This document shows positions 57,720-64,000 of a stretch of DNA of 64,000 nucleotides, one piece after another. The translations under genes were made by a program, and so were the position numbers. Origin of the DNA: JAJRPT01 sp965661945 (GTDB lineage Bacteria; Bacteroidota; Ignavibacteria; Kapaibacteriales; UBA2268); contig CBFIFP010000001.1 in assembly GCA_965661945.1 (NCBI GenBank), positions 992,001 through 1,056,000 on the forward strand, read 5' to 3'. The notes below the pieces were generated by a model that saw only the letters and a list, made by a program, of their open reading frames with translations, was not told the origin of the DNA and did not search any database. Positions within the stretch are counted from its first letter, which is position 1. The number at the start of each line of letters is the position of its first letter.

Positions 57720-58541
57720 TCATAAAACATTAAATTTGAACTCTTTATCAAGTTTTTTATATTGTTCTTCAGTAATACCATAATGCCCTATATTCCTTTC
57801 TTCATTCTGGAATTTACCATGATAGTCCGAACCACCCGTTGATTGGAGTTGGAACTGCTTTACAAAAGTATTCAAATGCCTTGTAATATAAAAATTGTGT
57901 GATGGATGATAAACCTCTACACACCTTAAGCCCTGCTTAATCATATTATATAGCTGAAGTTGTGAATAATTACTATTTGGATGTGCAATAGAAGTGAATC
58001 CGCCCGCACTTTTTACCATTTTAATAGCATCTTCAAATTCTATAAAATTTACTTTTGGTAGGGAAACTTGATCGTTTGAAAGATAATTACTAAATACTTC
58101 ATATACATTTTTAGCATATTTTTTTTCTATTAACTCATCAGCAATGTGAGAGCGAGTTATTATCTCACCTTTTAATTTATTATATATTTCATCAAAATCT
58201 ATATCTATTTGTTGATTTTTTAATTGATTAATAATATTTTTTGCTCTATTAACTCTTTGTTCTTTAATGGAATTTAAATAATTATTTAATTCTTCATTTT
58301 TTAAATCAAAATTATATGCAAGTAAATGAACTTCCTTTCCATTAAAGTAAACGGTTAGCTCAACACCAGAAATTAAATTTATACTGGTATCAACTTGCTT
58401 ATAGGCAGAAATAGTATCATGGTCGGTAATACTAAAGCATTTTATATTTAATGATTTTACTTTTTCTAATAATTCAGAAACACTTAAAAGTCCATCAGAG
58501 CAAGTAGTGTGCGAGTGAAAATCTGCGTATATATTATTCAT
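57720..58541 (-). CDS. PHP-domain phosphoesterase (RNase AM/TrpH-like)
   Basis: A 273-residue PHP protein with DFHSHTTCSDG (H9, H11, D16), the SITDHDT motif and later TSIAHPN and STGGSDYHG blocks. It resembles YciV/TrpH, which removes phosphate from 3',5'-nucleoside bisphosphates and trims RNA 5' ends. Its start overlaps the HIT gene end by 8 bp, so the two are co-expressed. Confidence 0.87.
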   Translation of the reverse strand: MNNIYADFHSHTTCSDGLLSVSELLEKVKSLNIKCFSITDHDTISAYKQVDTSINLISGVELTVYFNGKEVHLLAYNFDLKNEELNNYLNSIKEQRVNRAKNIINQLKNQQIDIDFDEIYNKLKGEIITRSHIADELIEKKYAKNVYEVFSNYLSNDQVSLPKVNFIEFEDAIKMVKSAGGFTSIAHPNSNYSQLQLYNMIKQGLRCVEVYHPSHNFYITRHLNTFVKQFQLQSTGGSDYHGKFQNEERNIGHYGITEEQYKKLDKEFKFNVL

Positions 58542-59040
58542 TTTTCAATAACTTCTCAAATTCTGTTGCTAAAAAACCCCTTGACTTTTGAATATGCTCA
58601 GAAATAACTTTTACCTCGGCAATTGAAGACATAAAGTTAGAATCACCATTCCACCTTGGCACAATATGATAATGCAAGTGTTGTGGGAGACCTGCTCCTG
58701 CAGCAGTTCCGCAATTTAAGCCCATATTATATCCGTGAGGATTATAAACATTTTTGATGGCTTTAATAGCAAGACGCAAAACTGAATTAATTTGATTATA
58801 TTCATCTTCTGTAAGCAAAGCAATATCATTAACTTCTCTCTTAGGAGCAATTAATATATGTCCATTATTATATGGATATTTATTCATAATTACAATACAA
58901 AGAGGAAATCTAGCTACAACAAGATGTTTTTCATCATCACTGCTTTCAATTGCTTGAAGCATAAATGATTTATCATCATTCTTTTCTTCTTTGAATGAAT
59001 CCATATATTCACTTCGCCATGGAGACCATATTCTTTCCAT
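58534..59040 (-). CDS. HIT-family nucleotide hydrolase/transferase
   Basis: I take the ATG at 59040; a TTG two codons upstream is unlikely. The roughly 168-residue protein has the HIT active site QHLHYHIVPR (H-x-H-x-H) and an NGHILIAPKR strand. The N-terminal WSPWRSEYM resembles Ap4A phosphorylase/HIT proteins of Bacteroidota. Likely substrate: dinucleoside polyphosphates or nucleotide conjugates. Confidence 0.88.
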   Translation of the reverse strand: MERIWSPWRSEYMDSFKEEKNDDKSFMLQAIESSDDEKHLVVARFPLCIVIMNKYPYNNGHILIAPKREVNDIALLTEDEYNQINSVLRLAIKAIKNVYNPHGYNMGLNCGTAAGAGLPQHLHYHIVPRWNGDSNFMSSIAEVKVISEHIQKSRGFLATEFEKLLKNE

Positions 59041-59044
59041 ATTC

Positions 59045-59075
59045 AAAAAAAAGGATAGACATAAACGCCTATCCT
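59045..59075 (-). terminator. Terminator after gap
   Basis: GGATAG...CTATCC stem (59053-59074) with an eight-T run on the minus strand, located right before the HIT start. It ends the gap transcript. Confidence 0.82.
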
Positions 59076-59089
59076 CATTTAATTTATAT

Positions 59090-60079
59090 TTATTTAGACA
59101 TTTTTAATATCATATCAACACATCTACACGAATAGCCATACTCATTGTCATACCAGCCAACTATTTTAACTAAAGTGCCGTTTGCTTGAGTTAGCTCTGA
59201 ATCAAAAATACAAGAATTAGGGTTTCCAATAATATCAGATGAAACTATTGGTTCATCAGAATACTCTAAAATTCCTTTTAAACTTCCTTCAGATGCTTCC
59301 TTCATTTTAGCATTAATTTCCTCAGCTGTTGCTGGTTTTTTAAGTACTAAAGTAACATCAGTAATAGAACCATCTGGAATAGGAACCCTTACTGCATAAC
59401 CATTTAATTTACCTTTTAACTCAGGCATAACAATACCCACAGCTTTTGCAGCTCCAGTTGTAGTTGGTATAGCATTAGCTGCTCCTGCTCTAGCTCTACG
59501 TAAATCTTTATGAGGTAAATCTAAAATTCTTTGGTCGTTTGTGTAAGCATGAATAGTAGTCATGTAACCAGATTCAACTCCAAAATTATCTTCAATTACT
59601 CTCATCATAGGAGCAAGGCAATTTGTAGTACAAGAAGCATTAGATATTAGTTTTTCATCTCCAGTTAAAATATTATCGTTAACACCAAGAACAACTGTTG
59701 CATCCAAATCACCTTTAGCTGGAGCAGACAATAACACTTTTTTAACACCATTTTGCAAATGTTTTTCTAAGCCCTCTCTATTTGTAAAAGCACCAGTTGA
59801 TTCCAACACAACATCTACATCCTTCCAAGGAATATTAGAAGGGTCTTTTTCGGCACTTACAGCAACAACTTTTCCGTTGGCAACAATTTTATTACCATCA
59901 ACTTTAACTTCACCATTAAAACGTCCGTGAACAGTGTCATACTTCAGCAAATGAGCTAAAGTAGCTGCGTCTGTTAAATCATTAATACCTGCAAATTCAA
60001 TATCATCTCTTTTAGCTAATTCTCTAAAAACTAATCGTCCAATTCTTCCAAACCCATTAATACCGACTCTAATAGCCAT
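59090..60079 (-). CDS. gap: Glyceraldehyde-3-phosphate dehydrogenase, type I
   Basis: A 329-residue glycolytic enzyme. GINGFGRIG (NAD-binding), D34 in GINDLTD (favouring NAD over NADP), and the catalytic C150 in SNASCTTNC are present. AAGGAG lies upstream of the ATG. Full length; its own terminator follows. Confidence 0.95.
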   Translation of the reverse strand: MAIRVGINGFGRIGRLVFRELAKRDDIEFAGINDLTDAATLAHLLKYDTVHGRFNGEVKVDGNKIVANGKVVAVSAEKDPSNIPWKDVDVVLESTGAFTNREGLEKHLQNGVKKVLLSAPAKGDLDATVVLGVNDNILTGDEKLISNASCTTNCLAPMMRVIEDNFGVESGYMTTIHAYTNDQRILDLPHKDLRRARAGAANAIPTTTGAAKAVGIVMPELKGKLNGYAVRVPIPDGSITDVTLVLKKPATAEEINAKMKEASEGSLKGILEYSDEPIVSSDIIGNPNSCIFDSELTQANGTLVKIVGWYDNEYGYSCRCVDMILKMSK

Positions 60080-60206
60080 TATTAACTCCTTTTTTAATAA
60101 AAATTCTTTAAATAGAAAAATTTAATATGCAAAATTAAGAAATTTAATTATAAAATTAGAATTTTGTATAAATGTTAACTTAGAATTTTAAATCTAGAGT
60201 ATGTCT

Positions 60207-60280
60207 AACGGGTTAAAACCCATTTCTATTAAAGTATATATATTTCCTCTTTTTGAATTGCCACCTGATTTACCTTGTGG
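60207..60280. repeat. Copy of the ACGGGTTAAAACCCA palindromic repeat
   Basis: ACGGGTTAAAACCCA-TTTCTATT, then CCACC...GGTGG-like arms (60261-60280), matching 13190-13253 with the middle diverged. Remaining bases of 60080-60303 hold only the gap upstream region. Confidence 0.75.
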
Positions 60281-60303
60281 TTTTTATTTTTTCCATATCT
60301 CAC

Positions 60304-60957
60304 TTACCCAACAAGAGTAAAATAATCATACGAGGAATCGTGGTGGATTTGGATTATACCCGCGCGGACGAGTTGCACTAAGGAGCGTTCAGCTCTGCGT
60401 TTGGAGATGTTTACTAATTTGCAGTAGTCTTTTACGGTTACTCTTTCGTATTTTTCTAAAAAGCGAAAGAGACGCTGTTCTTTGTCGGTGATGGAAAGTC
60501 GTAACTCTTTGCCTGTTGTTGGGTTTTGGTAAGTCATCAAACGAGCCATTTCTGATGATGCTTCTACTGATTTCTCCCCTACTCTGATGTATGCTCGTTT
60601 TTTTGTGATGTTATTTTCATCTACCAATAAGACTTTATGGGGCTTAAGTTCGCTGTTTGGTATTATTGCTAGTACTATTTCTTTTCCGCTTAGGTTGTAA
60701 TTAAGGATTTTGAGGTCAATAGTTGGTTCAAGGTGGAAGTAAGCAGCAGTTTCTAAGATGTTTTTTTCGGTTTTTTCGGAATGAATGCCGTATAGTTTTC
60801 TGTTATCATCAACACCTATAAAGAGATAGCCACCTTTAGTATTAGCGAGCGCGGAAATCTCTTTAGCAAGTTTAACAGGACCAGGAGATTTTCTTTTAAA
60901 CTCAACAGTAGAGGATTCCCCACCAGCGATAATATTGAGAATTTCTTCCTCAGACAT
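60304..60957 (-). CDS. AlbA_2 (Schlafen-like) domain with C-terminal winged HTH
   Basis: A 217-residue protein. Residues about 1-140 are an AlbA_2/divergent AAA-4 domain (ESSTVEFKRK, ALANTKGGYLFIGVDD, RAYIRVG). About 150-217 is a winged helix (VTVKDYCKLVNISKRRAERS). Such proteins are predicted nucleic-acid-binding regulators; a target is not visible. GC at the 3' end of the gene is higher than around it. Confidence 0.78.
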   Translation of the reverse strand: MSEEEILNIIAGGESSTVEFKRKSPGPVKLAKEISALANTKGGYLFIGVDDNRKLYGIHSEKTEKNILETAAYFHLEPTIDLKILNYNLSGKEIVLAIIPNSELKPHKVLLVDENNITKKRAYIRVGEKSVEASSEMARLMTYQNPTTGKELRLSITDKEQRLFRFLEKYERVTVKDYCKLVNISKRRAERSLVQLVRAGIIQIHHDSSYDYFTLVG

Positions 60958-61040
60958 TTTAATCCTTTTTCTGAATTAAGTATATTTGAATATTTACAAA
61001 AATATGAAAATTATTTCTTTTATTTTGACTGTGTGTAAAA

Positions 61041-61211
61041 GTATATATTATTAATGTTGCTAAACAGTTAGAACAGCAATTTGGCAGAAGTTATTCTTTT
61101 AGAAATGTAAGAAGAATGATGCAATTTGCAGAGCAGTTTCCTGATTTACAGATTGTGACACCGCTGGTGACACAATTGAGCTGGTCGCATTTTGTAGTTC
61201 TGTCTTTACCT
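61041..61211 (+). pseudogene. Fragment of a DUF1016 (YhcG-type) nuclease gene
   Basis: The frame reads NVAKQLEQQFGRSYSFRNVR then MMQFAEQFPDLQIV and LSWSHFVVL, the N-terminal domain of PDDEXK family YhcG/DUF1016 proteins. It lacks a start region and breaks off exactly where the first attC-like palindrome begins (GCCCATAAC at 61212). The gene seems to have been truncated at the edge of the cassette array. Confidence 0.65.
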
Positions 61212-61344
61212 GCCCATAACGGTTTGGCTATGAGCAGTTGGGGATTTCTTGCCCTAACTTTTCAGTCTAGCACTTACCTTATTTTATTTACTATTTTTCA
61301 TTTAAACACCTAAACCCCAATTGCTTATAGCCTTTGTTGTGTGC
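61212..61344. repeat. attC-like imperfect palindrome 1
   Basis: Ends GCCCATAAC and GTTGTGTGC. Inside, GGCTATGAGCAGTTGGGG (61226-61243) pairs with CCCCAATTGCTTATAGCC (61315-61332), two mismatches. Spacers are 5 nt (GGTTT) on the left and 3 nt (TTT) on the right. The central ~70 bp is variable. Structure matches an integron attC: end boxes with AAC/GTT, unequal spacers, paired inner arms. Confidence 0.72.
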
Positions 61345-61350
61345 TGCCTT

Positions 61351-62103
61351 TTATTCGTTTTTTCTCGCTATGTAAAATCCGTAACTATAATAATCCTTGA
61401 ATTTTTGATACAATTCGATTTCTGCTTGATTGTCTGCAACTACTTTACTTGCAAGTTCCGAATTTTTGTTGCGTTTCAGAAAGTTCTCAAATCTTGCTTG
61501 CATTGGTTTGTAATAGGTCTCAATCCAACTGTCTTGACTTAAATAAAAATATCCAACAAGAGAATAGCCATTATTTTCTAATTGTCTGATTTTGTTAGCA
61601 GCAGTATCAACTTCTGGGTATTCCGCTTTCCAAAATTCTTCAATTTCTTTTGGGCGAGATTGTGTTATCCAAGTGATTTCACTCACAGCCAAATAGCCAC
61701 CGACTTTCAAATAGTCCTTCCATTTTTTAAGTCCGTTTTCAAATCCAATGTTATAAATCGCACCTTCTGACCAAATCAGGTCAAATTCATTCTCTTTAAA
61801 CGGTAAATCGTCCATTGATTTTTCAAGCGTAACGATTTTGTCTGTCAATCCTAATTTTTGAGATTTTCCGTTGAGTTCGTTTAAAAACTCTGGAAATAAG
61901 TCAATTGCTGTTATTTGTCCGTTTAAGATTTTAGCAAGTGAAATTGTCTGTCCACCTGAGCCACAACCAATGTCAGCCACTTTCAAATTTTGGTCGGTCG
62001 GCAAGTCCAAATAACCAAGTGCTTTCAGCGTGTCTTTTTCGCTTCCTGGTCCTTGTCTATCGGAATTTTTATGTAAGTCAATTATCAGTTCTAATTCTGT
62101 CAC
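61351..62103 (-). CDS. Class I SAM-dependent methyltransferase (cassette gene)
   Basis: A 250-residue methyltransferase with VADIGCGSGG (motif I, about 43-52), ITAIDLFPE (motif II), and the acidic FDLIWSEGAIYNIGF segment. Substrate unknown. It is the only gene of a unit bounded by GTTGTGTGC (61336) and GCACACAAC (62123), and lies in the same orientation as the genes on either side of it. Confidence 0.87.
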   Translation of the reverse strand: MTELELIIDLHKNSDRQGPGSEKDTLKALGYLDLPTDQNLKVADIGCGSGGQTISLAKILNGQITAIDLFPEFLNELNGKSQKLGLTDKIVTLEKSMDDLPFKENEFDLIWSEGAIYNIGFENGLKKWKDYLKVGGYLAVSEITWITQSRPKEIEEFWKAEYPEVDTAANKIRQLENNGYSLVGYFYLSQDSWIETYYKPMQARFENFLKRNKNSELASKVVADNQAEIELYQKFKDYYSYGFYIARKNE

Positions 62104-62122
62104 TTGTACGTTTCTTTAGGTT

Positions 62123-62260
62123 GCACACAACGGTCTCGTATAACCGTCAGTTACGGGTTTATATGCGTTATTTTTCGGTTTAGCACTGGCTTTAGCAATT
62201 CCGAGTGGATTCGGACGCAGTCGAATCCGCCGTAATTGCGGTTATACATTGTTGTAAAAC
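62123..62260. repeat. attC-like imperfect palindrome 2
   Basis: Ends GCACACAAC and GTTGTAAAAC. Inside, GTATAACCGTCAGTTACGG (62138-62156) pairs with CCGTAATTGCGGTTATAC (62230-62247), leaving one unpaired T on the left arm, like the extrahelical bases that orient attC. Spacers are 6 nt on the left and 3 nt (ATT) on the right. A hairpin GGATTCG/CGAATCC sits in the centre. Confidence 0.75.
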
Positions 62261-62278
62261 GTTTTTTTATCCTGCTTT

Positions 62279-63220
62279 TCAATTCAATTCTGAACCTTTC
62301 TTTATATGGTTTAATACTCTTTTATGTATTCTGTGGACGATAAAGTCCGACCAAGCTTTCCAATATAACTCTGGATTAATGTCAACTTTGTACCAAGTTG
62401 TTCCTTCTAATTCGGTTTGATTGTCACTAATTTTTGTCAATTTAAATTGTCCTTTGTAGGATTTAAAATATCCGTCTAAATGTGGCGGATGAACTTCCCA
62501 AAATGGATTAAATTCGTTCATTGGTATTGGTTGTTCTTTAACGTCAAACTGTAATAAATTTGGTTCGTTCCAAGTTGTTATGGGCTCAACAAAACTACCG
62601 GTTGTAAAATTGCAATAGCGAATCGCTCCAACTCCTTGTCCAACGATTGTTGCATCTGTTGGATATGATATTCCTGTTTTAAAAATCCAGTCGACAGGTT
62701 CGTTAATTTTGTCAAAGGTCACAACATTTGTCCAAACCTTTTCAATTGGTGCGTTGACGATTATTTTCGTTCGAACTGGTATTAAATCTTTCGGTTTGTT
62801 AACATAATCGAAACTCATAAATCCGAGCGACAAAAAAAGAAGAATAATTGTAGTGTTTTTTGGATTGGCGTAATTACTATTTGAGCTTTTAAATCCCAAA
62901 TACGAACCCAACCAAACTGCGAGCAATAATAATGGGCTAGCCATTAGAACGCAAATGAGACCTTCTATTGCAAAAATTAAAAGTGCCAAGACAGCCAGTC
63001 CTAATGTGATAAATCCAAGTTTATAAGCAGAGGATTTTTTAATATCAATTTTATTTCCTGATATGTAGGCAGGCAGAAATCCGATTATGAACGGAATCAA
63101 GAAAAATACGCTCCAACCATAATCGCCAAAAACGTTGATAGATAAATATCCGAGTATTTGAACAAGAATTAATGTTCCAACTATCGAAATCAGTTTTATG
63201 TTAGTTAAAGTTTTTTTCAA
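62279..63220 (-). CDS. Membrane protein with C-terminal SRPBCC domain (cassette gene)
   Basis: A 313-residue protein with about five membrane helices (residues 10-140), then an SRPBCC/polyketide-cyclase-like ligand-binding fold (about 150-313: IIVNAPIEKVWTNVVTFDKI and TELEGTTWYKVDI). Function unknown. It is the only gene of a unit bounded by GTTGTAAAAC (62251) and GTTTTACAAC (63224). Confidence 0.72.
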   Translation of the reverse strand: MKKTLTNIKLISIVGTLILVQILGYLSINVFGDYGWSVFFLIPFIIGFLPAYISGNKIDIKKSSAYKLGFITLGLAVLALLIFAIEGLICVLMASPLLLLAVWLGSYLGFKSSNSNYANPKNTTIILLFLSLGFMSFDYVNKPKDLIPVRTKIIVNAPIEKVWTNVVTFDKINEPVDWIFKTGISYPTDATIVGQGVGAIRYCNFTTGSFVEPITTWNEPNLLQFDVKEQPIPMNEFNPFWEVHPPHLDGYFKSYKGQFKLTKISDNQTELEGTTWYKVDINPELYWKAWSDFIVHRIHKRVLNHIKKGSELN

Positions 63221-63223
63221 AAT

Positions 63224-63359
63224 GTTTTACAACGGTTAGTATATGAAAAGTAGGCGATTTCGAAGCTCTTAACTTTCCGTTATGTAGAAGTTTTGATACG
63301 AGCCAAAACCCTTGAATTTATTACTGTTTCGCCTATTTTTTATATACATTGTTGTGTGC
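63224..63359. repeat. attC-like imperfect palindrome 3
   Basis: Ends GTTTTACAAC and GTTGTGTGC. Inside, GTATATGAAAAGTAGGCGA (63239-63257) pairs with TCGCCTATTTTTTATATAC (63329-63347) with only wobble differences. Spacers are 5 nt (GGTTA) and 3 nt (ATT), as in the other two. Confidence 0.75.
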
Positions 63360-63369
63360 TGCCCTTCCT

Positions 63370-64000
63370 TTATTCTTTGATGAGTTTGAATGTCTGTTTA
63401 TCATTGTCCTTTGTAATAGTCAAGAAGTAAATTCCGCTCGTCAAATTTGAAAAGTCTTGTTGCTCAATATCATTACCTGTCCAAATTATTTGTCCAAACA
63501 TATTTGTCAAAGTTGAGTGTTCTGAACCTGCTGCCCCTGAAATATTTATTCTGCTATCGAATGGATTAGGATACAATTTGATTTTATTATCCGTCAATTG
63601 TAGATTTTCAACACCTAATGTTGTTCCGCAAGGATCAGCAAAAAAATCAAGTGTTGCTTCATTGTAATCGCTGTAAAAGCTATGTTCCGCATTGGATGCC
63701 CCTAATTGAGTATACCAATTAGTTATACCCTGATTGTATAAATTTTCGATTGTTGGATAAGCTGCCGGATTGGCAAATATATTATTTTGAATAACCGCTG
63801 AATTCAATGCATACCCATTAGCATCTATTTGATTGTTGGTTAGTAGTTCATTATAAATTGCAATTGAGTTAGCAAGCGAAATTCCTGGTGCTCTTGCGAA
63901 ACGTTCGGGATAAATTGGCTGTCGGTCATTCTCATATAGGTCATTGCAAATTCCTCTAGATTGCAGTTCGGCAACATTTGCCATTGCTTGATTGAGCCCA
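63370..64000 (-). CDS. Secreted protein with T9SS sorting domain, 5' end off window (cassette gene)
   Basis: The frame is open to the right edge (an internal ATG lies at 63984), so only the C-terminal about 210 residues are seen. The body has no recognised fold (RQPIYPERFARAPG, YNQGITNWYTQLG). The last 75 residues are a T9SS type A sorting tail (IKLYPNPFDSRINI, SGIYFLTI, KQTFKLIKE). It sits to the right of attC-like site 3. Confidence 0.78.
   Translation of the reverse strand, partial: GLNQAMANVAELQSRGICNDLYENDRQPIYPERFARAPGISLANSIAIYNELLTNNQIDANGYALNSAVIQNNIFANPAAYPTIENLYNQGITNWYTQLGASNAEHSFYSDYNEATLDFFADPCGTTLGVENLQLTDNKIKLYPNPFDSRINISGAAGSEHSTLTNMFGQIIWTGNDIEQQDFSNLTSGIYFLTITKDNDKQTFKLIKE

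Noticed and set aside
59045..59075. Riboswitch or leader upstream of the HIT gene
   Set aside because: A simple stem with a T run is explained by termination of gap.
61116..61313. Plus-strand 65-codon frame as a gene
   Set aside because: Its first half is the DUF1016 fragment and the rest reads through the attC-like palindrome, so it is not an intact gene.
62195..62232. GGATTCG...CGAATCC resembling a tRNA T-arm
   Set aside because: No cloverleaf, acceptor stem or CCA context surrounds it; it is the central hairpin of attC-like site 2.

Overview
The window is AT-rich (roughly 30% GC by eye) and encodes a Gram-negative bacterium of the Bacteroidota/Chlorobiota (FCB) group. Evidence: two proteins with type IX secretion (T9SS) C-terminal sorting tails, a GldM/PorM-like protein, DUF2851 and DUF4270-like proteins, many signal-peptide outer membrane proteins, and a Bacteroidota-type dihydroorotase. 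A DUF494 (Smg) protein and an isolated nuoD point more to the Ignavibacteria/Kapabacteria side than to classical Bacteroidia. This placement is inference; no rRNA or tRNA gene was seen. A proteorhodopsin gene suggests a sunlit aquatic habitat.

Layout. 1-6.4 kb (minus strand): end of a surface-polysaccharide locus (O-antigen ligase-like, Wzz-like), an exported TldD/PmbA-like pair and gpmA. 6.5-12.1 kb: aldehyde dehydrogenase, SDR, pyrF, DUF2851, GT2 and ferredoxin. 12.2-21.8 kb is accessory: a decayed HTH gene, a dense cluster of palindromic repeats, pyrC, two multi-pass membrane proteins, proteorhodopsin, a GC-rich Rieske/MBL pair, an RND adaptor, a fragment of a TonB receptor gene and a PIN toxin-antitoxin pair. 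21.9-30.8 kb: TonB receptor, a large TerB-like/PD-(D/E)XK protein, an RND pump and an orphan nuoD. 30.9-47.9 kb (minus strand): SppA fused to a barrel-like domain, a RecQ-phosphoribosyltransferase plus DprA pair (PsyrTA-type), propionyl-CoA carboxylase beta, an envelope operon (GldM-like, two outer membrane proteins, VWA-OmpA), a secreted M43-like metalloprotease, lgt and a very acidic 59-residue protein. 48-56.8 kb (plus strand): lipoprotein, degenerate glycogen synthase with DUF4270-like lipoprotein and outer membrane protein, UXS-like epimerase, ybeY, DUF494 and fumC. 56.8-60.9 kb (minus strand): SDR, PHP phosphoesterase, HIT, GAPDH and an AlbA_2 protein.

The right end (61.2 kb to the edge) is the most striking part. 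Single genes, all on the minus strand, are separated by three ~135 bp imperfect palindromes with the architecture of integron attC sites. The two ends of each complete gene unit are complementary to each other, as expected if each cassette carries half of its own recombination site. No integrase lies in the window. Other candidates for undescribed biology are the GldM-like envelope operon, the SppA-barrel fusion and the TerB-nuclease protein.
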